This document shows, in pieces, positions 8,013 to 16,654 of a stretch of DNA of 64,000 nt (position 1 is its first letter; the number at the start of each line of letters is the position of its first letter). Both the position numbers and the translations under genes were made by a program. This DNA is from an uncultured Clostridia bacterium (lineage in GTDB: Bacteria > Bacillota > Clostridia > CAKSNL01 > HGM11501): assembly GCA_934476235.1 (NCBI GenBank), contig CAKSNL010000003.1:1-64000 (forward strand), written 5' to 3'. The notes beneath the pieces are model-generated. The model worked only from the letters and a program-made list of their open reading frames with translations. It ran no database searches and was not told the origin of the DNA.

Positions 8013-8588
8013 ATGAAAAAAGTATTTGCACTTTTGCTTTCCGCTGTTTTAGCCGTTTCGCTTTCGGGCTGCGGAAAAAAAGAGGTTAACTACGCTAAAG
8101 AGCCCGAGGTTATAGAAACCGAGCGCGGAGCGTGGGACGGTAACACCTATAAGGGCGGATTTACGGACATTTCGTTTGCCCTTCCCGACGGGTGGGAGAT
8201 ACTCACCGATGACGAGATAAAGGAAGTTTCCGGCGAGCCCGAGGGCATCACCTACGACATGATGTGCCAGAAAAGCTCGACAGGCTCGGTCGTTACCGTG
8301 CTCTATGAGGAGCTTTTAAAGACATCGGCGACCGCCAGGATAACCGAGGAGGAGTACGCAAAGAGCGTGGCGGATAATCTTTACAACATGGGATTCTCCG
8401 TTTCCGACCCGGACGAAATGGAGTTAGGGGACCACACCTACACATATATCAGCGCTTACGGCGAGGGCGGAGGCATGACTGTCAACCAGTATTCGCTCGT
8501 GAGAAAGGAACAGGGTTATATGATATCCGTTATCGTGACCGCGTCCAACGGCGACGATGCCGAGGAAATATTAAAGAGGTTCTCGTGA
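8013..8588 (+). CDS. Predicted lipoprotein, 191 aa
   Basis: Type II signal peptide with a lipobox SLSGC (Cys20), so exported and lipid-anchored. The mature part has no family I can name; it resembles small secreted proteins that fold as one alpha/beta domain. The start at 8013 has GAGGTGGG upstream; an in-frame TTG at 7998 would overlap rhaM and lacks a site. Its stop overlaps the next gene start as TGATG. Confidence 0.8.
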   Translation: MKKVFALLLSAVLAVSLSGCGKKEVNYAKEPEVIETERGAWDGNTYKGGFTDISFALPDGWEILTDDEIKEVSGEPEGITYDMMCQKSSTGSVVTVLYEELLKTSATARITEEEYAKSVADNLYNMGFSVSDPDEMELGDHTYTYISAYGEGGGMTVNQYSLVRKEQGYMISVIVTASNGDDAEEILKRFS

Positions 8589-9556
8589 TGAAAAAAAAGC
8601 TACTTTCGGGCACCGACATTTATGTTTCCGATATTGCGCTCGGGACCGACGTGTACGGGCTTGACCTTTCGGAGAGCGAGTCATTCGCCATGATGGACGA
8701 ATATATTGCGCTCGGCGGAAACGTAATAGATACCGCGAAAATGTACTCTGACTGGGCACCGGGCGAAAGGTCAAGGAGCGAAAAGCTCATCGGGCGCTAT
8801 CTTAAGGCGCGGGGCAACCGGCATGGGCTTGTGATATCGACCAAGGGCGCACATCCCGAGGTCGGGCATATGGACGAGCCGAGGCTCTCAAAATCCGACA
8901 TCCGCTCCGACATGGAGGCAAGCCTTACTCATCTGGGCGTCGATTACGTGGACATTTACTGGCTACACCGCGACCATAAGACGGCGGATATCCCCGAGAT
9001 TGCCGAAACGCTTTCGGAGCTTGTGCGCGAGGGGAAGACCCGTTATATCGGGCTTTCCAACTGGACGGCGGAAAGGATAAAGGCGTTTAACGGCTATGCC
9101 ATAGAGCACTCGCTTGAAAAGGTCGTATCAAGCCAGATACAGTACAGCGCCGCAGCAGCGGTGAAGGAGAATAACGACCCCACGCTTGTTTTGATGGACG
9201 AAACAGAGTACGCCTTTTATAAAGAAACGAAAATGCCCGTGTTCGCCTTCGCGGCGCAGGCAAAGGGCTTCTTTCAGAAAATGGAGGCTGGAGGCGAGGC
9301 GGCGCTTTCTGAAAAAGCGAGGGCGCGCTATTTATCGGACGATAACCGCGCAAGGTTTTTAAGAGTGTCCGAGGTCGCAGCTATGCACGGCGTGTCCGCG
9401 GGCGAGGCGGCGCTTGCCTCGCTCATCTTAAACCCGGATTTTGAGGTTATTCCGATAGTAGGCTGCAAAAATACATCTCAGCTTGAGGACACGGTAAAGG
9501 CGGCGGATTTAAAATTATCCGAAGATGAAATAGATTATATAAAAAGGGCTCGGTGA
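8588..9556 (+). CDS. Aldo/keto reductase
   Basis: 322 aa, NADPH-dependent TIM-barrel oxidoreductase. The catalytic tetrad can be read as D48 (NVIDTAKMY), Y53, K86 (STKGAH) and H127 (WLHRDH). The C-terminal nucleotide-binding segment IPIVGCKNTSQLEDTVKA is intact. Substrate unknown. The stop codon lies in the loop of its own terminator hairpin. Confidence 0.94.
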   Translation: MKKKLLSGTDIYVSDIALGTDVYGLDLSESESFAMMDEYIALGGNVIDTAKMYSDWAPGERSRSEKLIGRYLKARGNRHGLVISTKGAHPEVGHMDEPRLSKSDIRSDMEASLTHLGVDYVDIYWLHRDHKTADIPEIAETLSELVREGKTRYIGLSNWTAERIKAFNGYAIEHSLEKVVSSQIQYSAAAAVKENNDPTLVLMDETEYAFYKETKMPVFAFAAQAKGFFQKMEAGGEAALSEKARARYLSDDNRARFLRVSEVAAMHGVSAGEAALASLILNPDFEVIPIVGCKNTSQLEDTVKAADLKLSEDEIDYIKRAR

Positions 9557-9568
9557 AAGCCCTTTTTT
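9543..9568 (+). terminator. Terminator of the aldo/keto reductase transcript
   Basis: AAAGGGCT / AGCCCTTT stem with a 7-nt loop containing the stop codon, followed by a T run. Confidence 0.85.
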
Positions 9569-9582
9569 ATGCTTTTTTAGTC

Positions 9583-9611
9583 TTTACTTTTGTTGCATTT
9601 TGTGGTAAAAT
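9583..9611 (+). promoter_or_regulatory. Promoter for the HAD phosphatase-CLC transcript
   Basis: TTTACT (9583-9588), 17-nt spacer, TAAAAT (9606-9611), directly after a terminator and 24 nt before the gene. The -35 is imperfect. Confidence 0.5.
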
Positions 9612-9634
9612 ATCGGAATATGGAGGAATAATGA

Positions 9635-10378
9635 ATGGACAGATTTTTGATTTTTCTTGATATTGACGGAACAATTTTTGACGGACGGCAGGTAAGCGAC
9701 AGAGTAAAGAAGGCTATCGGGGACGCAAGAAAAAAAGGGCACAAGGTCTTCATCAACACCGGCAGGTCGTACGGAAATATACCCGATGACATAAAGTCGG
9801 TTGAGGTTGACGGGTTTGTGACAGGGCTCGGCACCGCGGTGATGTATGATGGCAAGGTCATAAGAAGCTGTACGATGGAAAAGGAGAGGGCGAAAGAGCT
9901 GGCTTCCTATTTACTTGAAAGAAAGCTCCGTTCCTGCTTTGAGTGCGAGGACGGGTCGGTCTTTATGAATGAGGATTCGGAAAGAGACTTAAAAGAGCCT
10001 GACGAGCTTGACGGGAGGTTTTCGGATGTGAGAATCTCCAAATTCACGGTGTTTGACGAGTTGGATGATGACGATATAAAGTTTTTGGAGCAAAATTTCA
10101 CGGTTTTTAAATACGAAAACTACTCCGAGGGCGTGAAAAAAGGCTATTCCAAGGCAAAGGGAATGGAAATCGCCGGAAACTTTTTGGGCGTCGGCCGCGA
10201 TCATATGATGGCGATCGGCGACAGCATGAACGACTTTGACATGATAGAATATGCCGGGCTTGGCGTTGCAATGGGCAACTCGGATATAAGCCTTAAGAAA
10301 AAGGCGAAATACATAACGGAGACGGTGAAAAAGGACGGCGCCGCTCTTGCTATCGAAAAATATATTCTCGGAAGGTGA
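9635..10378 (+). CDS. Cof-type HAD family hydrolase
   Basis: 247 aa. The nucleophile motif FLDIDGTIF (D9, D11) and the C-terminal MMAIGDSMNDFDMIEYAGLGVAMGNS motif (read in parts) define a Cof/YidA-like phosphatase acting on sugar or cofactor phosphates. The cap domain is between residues about 85 and 170. Followed after 4 nt by a CLC gene. Confidence 0.93.
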   Translation: MDRFLIFLDIDGTIFDGRQVSDRVKKAIGDARKKGHKVFINTGRSYGNIPDDIKSVEVDGFVTGLGTAVMYDGKVIRSCTMEKERAKELASYLLERKLRSCFECEDGSVFMNEDSERDLKEPDELDGRFSDVRISKFTVFDELDDDDIKFLEQNFTVFKYENYSEGVKKGYSKAKGMEIAGNFLGVGRDHMMAIGDSMNDFDMIEYAGLGVAMGNSDISLKKKAKYITETVKKDGAALAIEKYILGR

Positions 10379-10382
10379 AAAA

Positions 10383-11630
10383 ATGAAGGGCGCTTATAAA
10401 TACATAAAACCTTTCTTTCTGTGGGTTTTGCTGGCGCTTGTTCTGGGCGCGGCGACCGGGGTTGTCGGCGCCGTTTTTCATAAGACAATAGCGTATGTTA
10501 CCGCGCTGAGGGAGAAAAATGAGTTTTTATTATATTTTCTTCCGCCCGCGGGCATAATTATTACGGCGCTTTATTCGCTCTCGCACGATAAATTAACGAC
10601 AAACGCGGTCATCGCGTCGATAAGGGAGGGAAAGGCGGTTTCGCCCTTAATGGTTCCCTTTATCTTTATCGGCACGGCGCTGACGCATCTTACCGGCGGC
10701 TCTGCCGGGCGCGAAGGCGCGGCGCTTCAGATAGGCGGCGGCATGGGCGCGTCGCTCGGAAAGCTCATCAAAGCGTCGCCCGAGATGACGGGGGTTTTGA
10801 CCGTCGCGGGAATGGCTGGCGCTTTCTCGGCGATATTCACAACTCCGGTGACGGCGGCGGTATTCGCGATTGAGGTCGTCACGGTCGGACACATGCGCTA
10901 TTTTCAGCTGATGCCCTCTATCATATCAAGCATAACGGCGTACGGCATAACGCGCCTTATGGGAAACGAAAGGCTTTATTACGGCTCGGTCGCTTTCCCG
11001 GAGGCGGAGGCGCTTCCCCTTTTGAAGGTGTTCGTAATCGCGATCGCGGTGTCTTTAATGAGCTCGCTTTTTTGCGTGGCGCTTCATAAAACGGAAAAAT
11101 TCATGACCGGGAAAATTCCGAACGCGTATTTAAGAGCATTTGCCGGCGGTCTTTCGGTCGTTTTGCTGACTCTTTTACTGGGAACAAGGATGTTTAACGG
11201 CGCGGGCATGGACACAATCAGTGTCATGCTCTCGGGCGATAAGGCAAAGGTTGCCGCGGTTCTTTCGGGATTTTTTGCACTGTCGTTTTTAATAAAAACG
11301 GTCATGACGGCGCTTACCGTCGGGTCCGGCTTCAAGGGCGGAGAGATAGTGCCCGCGTTCTTCGTGGGAACAACGCTCGGCGCGCTTTTGGGGCTTATAA
11401 CGGGAATAGACCCGTCGGCTTCGGCGGCGCTCGGAATGGTCGGAATGTTTTCGGGGATAACTAACTGCCCCATGGCTTCCATAATTTTGGGGTGCGAGCT
11501 TTTCTCCTCTGACGGCATGATATTTTACACTCTTACCGTTGCAGTCGGATTCATCATGTCGGGCAGATTCGGGCTTTACGAAAGTCAGAGACTTGTATAT
11601 CAGAAATACGGAGTAGGCAAAGAAAGATGA
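10383..11630 (+). CDS. CLC-type anion channel/transporter, possibly CLC-F-like
   Basis: 415 aa, about ten membrane spans. The gating motif reads GREGAALQ (residues 109-116, Glu111) and the C-terminal ion-pathway motif reads GFKGGEIVPAFF (about 316-327). Canonical chloride CLCs have GREGP and GxFxP; a Gly-Gly-Glu-x-x-Pro motif is closer to the fluoride-exporting CLC-F clade. Function as chloride or fluoride exporter is therefore open. No fluoride riboswitch was recognised upstream. The start at 10383 (GGAAGGTG upstream) replaces a longer in-frame start at 10347 that overlaps the HAD gene. Confidence 0.85.
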   Translation: MKGAYKYIKPFFLWVLLALVLGAATGVVGAVFHKTIAYVTALREKNEFLLYFLPPAGIIITALYSLSHDKLTTNAVIASIREGKAVSPLMVPFIFIGTALTHLTGGSAGREGAALQIGGGMGASLGKLIKASPEMTGVLTVAGMAGAFSAIFTTPVTAAVFAIEVVTVGHMRYFQLMPSIISSITAYGITRLMGNERLYYGSVAFPEAEALPLLKVFVIAIAVSLMSSLFCVALHKTEKFMTGKIPNAYLRAFAGGLSVVLLTLLLGTRMFNGAGMDTISVMLSGDKAKVAAVLSGFFALSFLIKTVMTALTVGSGFKGGEIVPAFFVGTTLGALLGLITGIDPSASAALGMVGMFSGITNCPMASIILGCELFSSDGMIFYTLTVAVGFIMSGRFGLYESQRLVYQKYGVGKER

Positions 11631-12622
11631 AACGCAGCACCGATTCCTATCGGTCTTGCAAAGATGAGCAACGGGGCAGACTGACGGAAAATGACAATAA
11701 TGAGCGCAGTGTAAGAAAGCCAAACCAAATAAAGGTCATCGCGTGGTTCGGTCTTTTAATCTATGCGCTCTTTTTCTACGGAAAGGGAGAAATAATTCCG
11801 CCGGGCGAAGGCGAGGCGGCGATGTATTCGATTGACGTCGGGCAGGCGGATTCAACGTTTTTCATATTTCCGGACGGGAGAAACCTCCTCATCGACTCGG
11901 GAGAGGAGGACTCCGGCGTGAGGGTCGCCGGGGTTTTGGAGAGCCTCGGCGTCGGGAAAATCGACGCGGTGATACTGACCCATCCGCACAGCGACCATAT
12001 CGGCGGGCTTATCAGGGTGCTGGATAGGTTTGACGCGGACATTTTGTACATGCCGGAATGTGAATGTGATACCTACATATATAAAAGGGTGATGCGGGCG
12101 GTAGAAAATAAAGGGATACCGACCGAGTATCTTTCCGACGGGGACTGGTTTTACGGGGAGGACTATACCGCGGCAGTCCTTTCTCCGGGTGACGGGGAGT
12201 ATGATGATGAAAACGAGTACAGTATCGTTTTGAAGATCGATTACGGCAGCGTGTCGTACCTTTTAATGGGCGATGCGGACGAGAAAATAGAAAATGAGCT
12301 TTTGGAAAAACACGGCGATGAGCTTTCGTGCACTGTCTTAAAGGTTGCGCACCACGGGAGTGCAACATCGTCGTCCGAGGAGTTTTTGGACGCGGCATCT
12401 CCCGAAATCGCGGTCATTTCGGCAGAGGATTCACCCGCGGCGGATCTGCCCTCGGAAAGAACCGTCGCGCGGCTTTCGCGCCGCGGGATAAAGATGCTCA
12501 TGACCGGCAAGGACGGCAATATAGAGCTTTTAACGGACGGAGAAAATATCGATATCAGAACATCCGAGAAAAGAATTAAAAATAAATTATTAAAAACGGT
12601 TGACAAACACATCGGCATGTGA
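11627..12622 (+). CDS. ComEC/Rec2-type metallo-beta-lactamase-fold hydrolase, membrane-anchored
   Basis: 331 aa with one N-terminal membrane anchor (about 37-52), then an MBL fold. The metal motif is THPHSDH (H119, H121, D123, H124); IDVGQADS and ILTHPHSDHIGG are typical of the ComEC extracytoplasmic nuclease-like domain. Later metal ligands are MGDAD and VAHHGS. It lacks the ComEC channel, so it is a stand-alone secreted-face hydrolase with unknown substrate. Overlaps the CLC stop by 4 nt. Confidence 0.88.
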   Translation: MKRSTDSYRSCKDEQRGRLTENDNNERSVRKPNQIKVIAWFGLLIYALFFYGKGEIIPPGEGEAAMYSIDVGQADSTFFIFPDGRNLLIDSGEEDSGVRVAGVLESLGVGKIDAVILTHPHSDHIGGLIRVLDRFDADILYMPECECDTYIYKRVMRAVENKGIPTEYLSDGDWFYGEDYTAAVLSPGDGEYDDENEYSIVLKIDYGSVSYLLMGDADEKIENELLEKHGDELSCTVLKVAHHGSATSSSEEFLDAASPEIAVISAEDSPAADLPSERTVARLSRRGIKMLMTGKDGNIELLTDGENIDIRTSEKRIKNKLLKTVDKHIGM

Positions 12623-12628
12623 TAACAT
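12600..12628 (+). promoter_or_regulatory. Promoter for the hemolysin III gene
   Basis: TTGACA (12600-12605), 17-nt spacer, TAACAT (12623-12628). The -35 is inside the end of the upstream gene and the -10 overlaps the left arm of a terminator hairpin. Confidence 0.65.
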
Positions 12629-12655
12629 AGTATTAAATACTATGTTATCTTTTTA
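12621..12655 (+). terminator. Terminator-like hairpin between the MBL and hemolysin III genes
   Basis: GATAACATAGTA and TACTATGTTATC pair perfectly around TTAAA, followed by five T. It would stop read-through from the upstream gene, yet its left arm shares bases with the downstream gene's -10. Confidence 0.7.
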
Positions 12656-12667
12656 GGAGGTGGCAAT

Positions 12668-13339
12668 ATGCCGTTTGTTAAAAGCTTCAACGGACAGTCC
12701 CTGGGTGAGGAGATTGCCAACGGTGTTTCGCACTGCGTCGGCGCTCTTTTGGCGATTGCGGGCACTGCCGTTTTGGTCGTGCGCGCCGCGATGCATAGTA
12801 CGCCGGTAGGGGTGGTGAGCGCGTCGCTTTACGGCGCAAGTCTTATACTGCTTTACTGTTTTTCAACGCTTTACCATGCAATAACCGCGGAAAAGGCAAA
12901 GCGCGTTCTGCAGATATTTGACCATTGCTCAATCTACCTTCTCATCGTCGGGAGCTATATTCCGATAAGCCTTGTCATGATAGGGCAGATGTGCCAAAAG
13001 CCCGCGCTCGGGTGGACGATTTTCGGAATCAACGCGTTCTGCATGGTTCTGGGCGTGCTTTTAAATTCGCTTGACTTAAACAAGTACAAAAAGATTGCGC
13101 TTATATTAAACATCTTAATGGGCTGGCTCATCATTTTCAGCATTAAGTATGTTTTTGAGGTGTCGGGCGTCTCCGGTCTCGTCTTTTTGGTGCTCGGCGG
13201 CGTTTTGTACACGCTCGGAGTCATTTTCTACAAGATGAAAAAAGTTAAATACATGCATTTCATCTGGCACATTTTCGTGCTCGGCGGAAGCATAATGCAC
13301 TATTTCTTCATTTTGTTCTACTGCTATCCGATAAAATGA
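12668..13339 (+). CDS. trhA: Hemolysin III / TrhA (PAQR family) membrane protein
   Basis: 223 aa, seven predicted membrane helices. Family hallmarks are NGVSHCVGALLAIAG, the zinc-binding histidine in LYHAI and the closing HFIWHIFVLGGSIMHYFF. Named for hemolytic activity of a Bacillus homologue; PAQR relatives are involved in membrane fluidity. An AGGAGG site precedes the ATG by 7 nt. Confidence 0.94.
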   Translation: MPFVKSFNGQSLGEEIANGVSHCVGALLAIAGTAVLVVRAAMHSTPVGVVSASLYGASLILLYCFSTLYHAITAEKAKRVLQIFDHCSIYLLIVGSYIPISLVMIGQMCQKPALGWTIFGINAFCMVLGVLLNSLDLNKYKKIALILNILMGWLIIFSIKYVFEVSGVSGLVFLVLGGVLYTLGVIFYKMKKVKYMHFIWHIFVLGGSIMHYFFILFYCYPIK

Positions 13340-13560
13340 CAGGGGTGAGGCGGTCTTTTCCAAGGTGTGCCGAAAGGCACACCTTTAGCTGTTCGCCGTT
13401 TCTTAAACGGGCAATTCTTGAGGATCGACCCTGCGGGGTACAGTGGCGTAGTGGGTGTGAATGTAAACGGGAGGATGAGGACATCCTCCCCTACGGTGCA
13501 CTAACCGTATGCGCGGAAAAACGCAGGGTTTGGCATCCTTGACAAACCGCATGCACCGAA
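13340..13560. repeat. Intergenic palindromic repeat block B
   Basis: Contains a GGTGTGCC-GAAA-GGCACACC hairpin (about 13364-13384), a hybrid GGGCAATTC...GATCGACCC module (about 13408-13434), a GGAGGATG-AGGA-CATCCTCC hairpin followed by CCTACGGTGCA (about 13472-13501) and a GGGTTTGGC...GACAAACC hairpin (about 13526-13548). The ORF that can be drawn through it is not credible. Confidence 0.8.
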
Positions 13561-13636
13561 AACAAAAGACCGGATTAAAAGCAATCTTTAAATAACGCCT
13601 TCGGCGTTAATTTTTTTTAAATTTTTCCGATTTCCT

Positions 13637-13665
13637 TTGACACGGAGTCTTTATTTTAGTATACT
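13637..13665 (+). promoter_or_regulatory. Strong promoter of the LOG gene
   Basis: TTGACA (13637-13642), 17-nt spacer, TATACT (13660-13665), 44 nt before the ATG. Confidence 0.85.
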
Positions 13666-13708
13666 GTAAGAAAAGGCGCATATACTTACATAAAGGAGCT
13701 TATTAACT

Positions 13709-14287
13709 ATGAACATCTGCGTATTCGGAGCAGCCTCCGACAGAATTGACAAAGCATATATTGACTCGGCGTTCCTCGCGGGGGAATTGATCGCGCTGCG
13801 CGGTCATTCGCTCGTTTACGGTGCGGGCAGTACCGGGCTCATGGGAGCCGCGGCGCGCGGGGCAAGGGCGCACGGCGGCTATGTTTACGGAGTTATCCCG
13901 TCATTTTTCAACGATATCGGAACGGAGATTGTTTTCTCCGACTGCTCGGAGCTTAAATACACTGAAACAATGCGCGAGAGGAAGGCGGAAATGGAGGAAC
14001 GGGCGGATGCGTTTTTGGTTCTGCCGGGAGGAATCGGCACGTTCGAGGAGTTTTTCGAGATACTCACGTTAAAGCAGCTGGGGCGCCACGAAAAGCCGAT
14101 CGCGGTGTTCAACTCGGAAGGGTATTACGATTCGCTTTCCGACATGATGGATCAGACAGTTATAAAAAAATTCGTGCCGGAGTACACGAAGGATATCTAT
14201 AAGGTGTCGGACAGTTTAGAGGAGCTTTTTGACTATATGGAGACCGACCCGAGAGAAAAGGTCGACACCTTAAAGCTTAAATATTAA
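13709..14287 (+). CDS. LOG family protein (cytokinin riboside 5'-monophosphate phosphoribohydrolase-like)
   Basis: 192 aa, Rossmann-like. The family motif PGGIGTFEE is at residues 106-114 and the second conserved arginine motif (MRERKAEM) precedes it. LOG proteins cleave nucleoside monophosphates to base and ribose phosphate. Monocistronic, with its own promoter and an AAAGGAG site. Confidence 0.95.
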   Translation: MNICVFGAASDRIDKAYIDSAFLAGELIALRGHSLVYGAGSTGLMGAAARGARAHGGYVYGVIPSFFNDIGTEIVFSDCSELKYTETMRERKAEMEERADAFLVLPGGIGTFEEFFEILTLKQLGRHEKPIAVFNSEGYYDSLSDMMDQTVIKKFVPEYTKDIYKVSDSLEELFDYMETDPREKVDTLKLKY

Positions 14288-14299
14288 AAAGGGTCTTTA

Positions 14300-14520
14300 G
14301 ACCTTTTCTGCGTCCGCATCGGAATGATTGAAAGATTAAGATATGGCGGGTGCCGGATTAAACGGGTGCGGTCGATTCATGAATCGACCCTACGGTGCAT
14401 AGGCGTAGTGGGATGCGAATGTAAACGGGATGTCGGGGACGCCATCCCCTGCGGTGCATAGGCGTAGGGGGTACAGAATTTCGGCGCACACACCCAAACA
14501 AAAGACCGGCTCAAAGGCAG
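14300..14520. repeat. Intergenic palindromic repeat block C
   Basis: GGTCGATTCATGAATCGACC at 14370-14389 is followed by CTACGGTGCATAGGCGTAG. A GGGATG...CATCCC hairpin (about 14429-14450) is followed by CTGCGGTGCATAGGCGTAG, so the same tail follows two different hairpins. Confidence 0.8.
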
Positions 14521-14527
14521 TCTGAAA

Positions 14528-14562
14528 AAAAAATCAGCAGTGAAATTCACTGCTGATTTTTT
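14528..14562. terminator. Bidirectional terminator
   Basis: AAAATCAGCAGTGAA and TTCACTGCTGATTTT pair around one base, with A/T tracts on both sides. It ends the minus-strand ECF S component transcript (stop at 14573) and could stop plus-strand read-through. Confidence 0.88.
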
Positions 14563-14572
14563 CTGCTCCATT

Positions 14573-15160
14573 TTAATAATTGCTTGATTCGTTGATTTCT
14601 ATAAGGCGCACTATGACGGGGCATAAAATGAGGTTTGCCACGAATTCGATAACAAAATTGATGCCGACAAACGCGGTCACCATATAGCCCGCGGTGTTAC
14701 CGGAAAATCCCGCAGCGTCAGCCCACGACGTGATCTGATCCATGAAAAATATTTTGCACCCCAAAAGGAATATTCCTGTGTTGACGATGGGGCAAAGAGC
14801 CGCCGCAGAAAGCGCCGCTAAAGTTTTGCCGTGCTTTGAAAGCGCGCGGTAGCATGCGCCCGATAAGTATCCCGCGAGGACGCCCTTTACGATGACCGTC
14901 GCGACCGTACCGCCGGGGTTTACCGCCATGAACGCCGCCGAATCCGTAATCAAAATGACGAGCGCGCAGATAAATCCCAGCCACGCGCCGGTTTTGGGAC
15001 CGGACACCGAGGCGCCGACCACGATCGGGACAAGCGCGAGCGAAATCGAGAATGGGAGCACAGAGCGCGACGCTAAGCTCACCAGCTGCAAAATTACAAC
15101 CAGAGCCGAAAGGAGCGCGGTGAGCACCAATGCCTTTGTGTTAACAGTTTTGTTTTCCAT
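14573..15160 (-). CDS. ECF transporter S component (vitamin uptake)
   Basis: 195 aa, about six membrane helices, the size of ECF S components. The opening LVLTALLSALVVILQLVSL and the ISLALVPIVVGASVSGPKTGAWLGF region fit that family. These bind a vitamin and couple to a shared EcfA-A'-T module, which is not here. The substrate is not predictable; no riboswitch was seen in the 52-nt leader. Downstream of an AEC carrier on the same strand. Confidence 0.85.
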   Translation of the reverse strand: MENKTVNTKALVLTALLSALVVILQLVSLASRSVLPFSISLALVPIVVGASVSGPKTGAWLGFICALVILITDSAAFMAVNPGGTVATVIVKGVLAGYLSGACYRALSKHGKTLAALSAAALCPIVNTGIFLLGCKIFFMDQITSWADAAGFSGNTAGYMVTAFVGINFVIEFVANLILCPVIVRLIEINESSNY

Positions 15161-15212
15161 AAAAATACCTCCAAGCTGCTGTTCTAAAACCGATACAGCG
15201 CATTTATTTATA

Positions 15213-16160
15213 TCATCCTATAAAATAGGTTGATACCGCCATTATAAGGGGCAAGGTCAGAACGGAAAAGAGAGTCGAAATCGCCACGAGCTCCGAGGCG
15301 TACGCCGCGTCCGACCCGTATTTTGCCGCGAAGAGCGCGGCGACCGTTGCCGCGGGGCACGCCGCCGGAATAAGCACGGAGCGTGCAATCAAAGTGTCAA
15401 CGGGGAATAAAAGCCTCATTCCCGCAACGAGAAATACCGATATCAGCGGAATGAGCACGAGCCTTAAAAGCGAGACAAGGTAGAGGGCGGGGTTAAAAAA
15501 CGTCGTCCTCCAGTTGACCTTGGCGAGGAACGTGCCCAGAACTATCATGGATAAGGGCGTGTTGAGCGCGGCGATACCGTCCACCGTGTCATTCACAATC
15601 ACGGGAAGCTCTATCTTAAACAAAAAGAGCAAAAGCGCGATGAGCGTGCCGATGACGCCGGGATTTAAGAAAAGCTCCTTAGCCGACACGCTTTTGATAC
15701 TGCCCGAATACACTATGACTCCGTGAGTCCAGTAAAAAAACGTGAAAAACGCAAGGTACGCCGAGCCGAAAAACACCCCGTCCGCCCCTAAAACGGAGGA
15801 GAGAATGGGAATTGCCATGAACCCGCAGTTTGAATATATTGACGTGAAGATGTTCACCTTATAGCGCCCGGTGTCCTCCTTTTTAAATATCAGCGTGACC
15901 AGCACAATCGCGATAATGTGAATCAAAACCGTGAAAAGCGCCGCTATGGAAAGCCCGGACAAAAGCTTCGGACTGTACTCCGGAATCTTTTTCTGATACG
16001 AGCTTATTAAAACGCAGGGGGTGACGAGCGCGAGCAAAAGCGCCGTAATGTCCGACACTCCCTTTTCCGAAATCTTTTTAAGCTTTGAAAGCGTGAACCC
16101 GACCGCCATGTAAATGAAAATTATGGCGACCTGGTACGATATTTTTACTGCAAGATCCAT
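15213..16160 (-). CDS. AEC (auxin efflux carrier) family transporter
   Basis: 315 aa, about ten membrane helices. Motifs ILSSYQKK, SIYSNCGFMAIPIL and VLIPAACPAATVAALFAAKYG (in parts) are typical of bacterial AEC permeases of malate or other small acids. Starts 11 nt after rlmH with AAGGAGAAGG upstream. Confidence 0.93.
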   Translation of the reverse strand: MDLAVKISYQVAIIFIYMAVGFTLSKLKKISEKGVSDITALLLALVTPCVLISSYQKKIPEYSPKLLSGLSIAALFTVLIHIIAIVLVTLIFKKEDTGRYKVNIFTSIYSNCGFMAIPILSSVLGADGVFFGSAYLAFFTFFYWTHGVIVYSGSIKSVSAKELFLNPGVIGTLIALLLFLFKIELPVIVNDTVDGIAALNTPLSMIVLGTFLAKVNWRTTFFNPALYLVSLLRLVLIPLISVFLVAGMRLLFPVDTLIARSVLIPAACPAATVAALFAAKYGSDAAYASELVAISTLFSVLTLPLIMAVSTYFIG

Positions 16161-16171
16161 TTTCCTTCTCC

Positions 16172-16651
16172 TTATTTGTGGTAGACCTCTCCCGAATTTA
16201 TCTTGGACGCGCGGTAGAGCTGCTCGGTCAGGATAACGCGCGAAAGCTGATAGGTAAAGGTCATCGGCGAAAAGCTTAGTAAAAAGTCCGCGCGGGACAA
16301 AACCTCATCCGAGAGCCCGTGGCTTCCGCCTATGATAAAGTCGATCTCGCCGGTGCCGCCGTCGGCAATTTTTTTTATCTTTTCCGCCAGAGCCTCGCTC
16401 GAAATCGCCTCGCCGCAAATTGCAAGGGCGATGACGTACGCCCCGTTCGAAACGCTCTTTAAGATGTTTTTGCCCTCTTTTAAGAGCGCTTTTTCTATCT
16501 CCGCTTCGGAAGGCGAGTCGGACTTTGACTCCTCCGAAAGCTCGGTGACCGTTATTTTGTGAAAGCGCGAGAGCCTTTTTTCATATTCCGCAGCGGCTTT
16601 TTTGTAAAAATCCTCTTTAAGCCGCCCGACCGTGATGATTTTTATTTTCAT
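16172..16651 (-). CDS. rlmH: 23S rRNA pseudouridine-1915 N3-methyltransferase RlmH
   Basis: 159 aa, full length. The SPOUT-fold knot motifs FIIGGSHGLSDEVL and SPMTFTYQLSRVILTEQLYRA, and the invariant C-terminal YHK, are present. It modifies pseudouridine 1915 in helix 69 of 23S rRNA. Follows an unknown gene by 3 nt. Confidence 0.97.
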   Translation of the reverse strand: MKIKIITVGRLKEDFYKKAAAEYEKRLSRFHKITVTELSEESKSDSPSEAEIEKALLKEGKNILKSVSNGAYVIALAICGEAISSEALAEKIKKIADGGTGEIDFIIGGSHGLSDEVLSRADFLLSFSPMTFTYQLSRVILTEQLYRASKINSGEVYHK

Positions 16652-16654
16652 TTT

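Noticed and set aside
9557..9634. A fluoride riboswitch upstream of the CLC operon
   Set aside because: The leader is too short and AT-rich and lacks the GGCGATGG-type core.
13336..13542. A 68-aa plus-strand ORF
   Set aside because: It runs through palindromic repeats and reads their reverse-complement words; no ribosome site.
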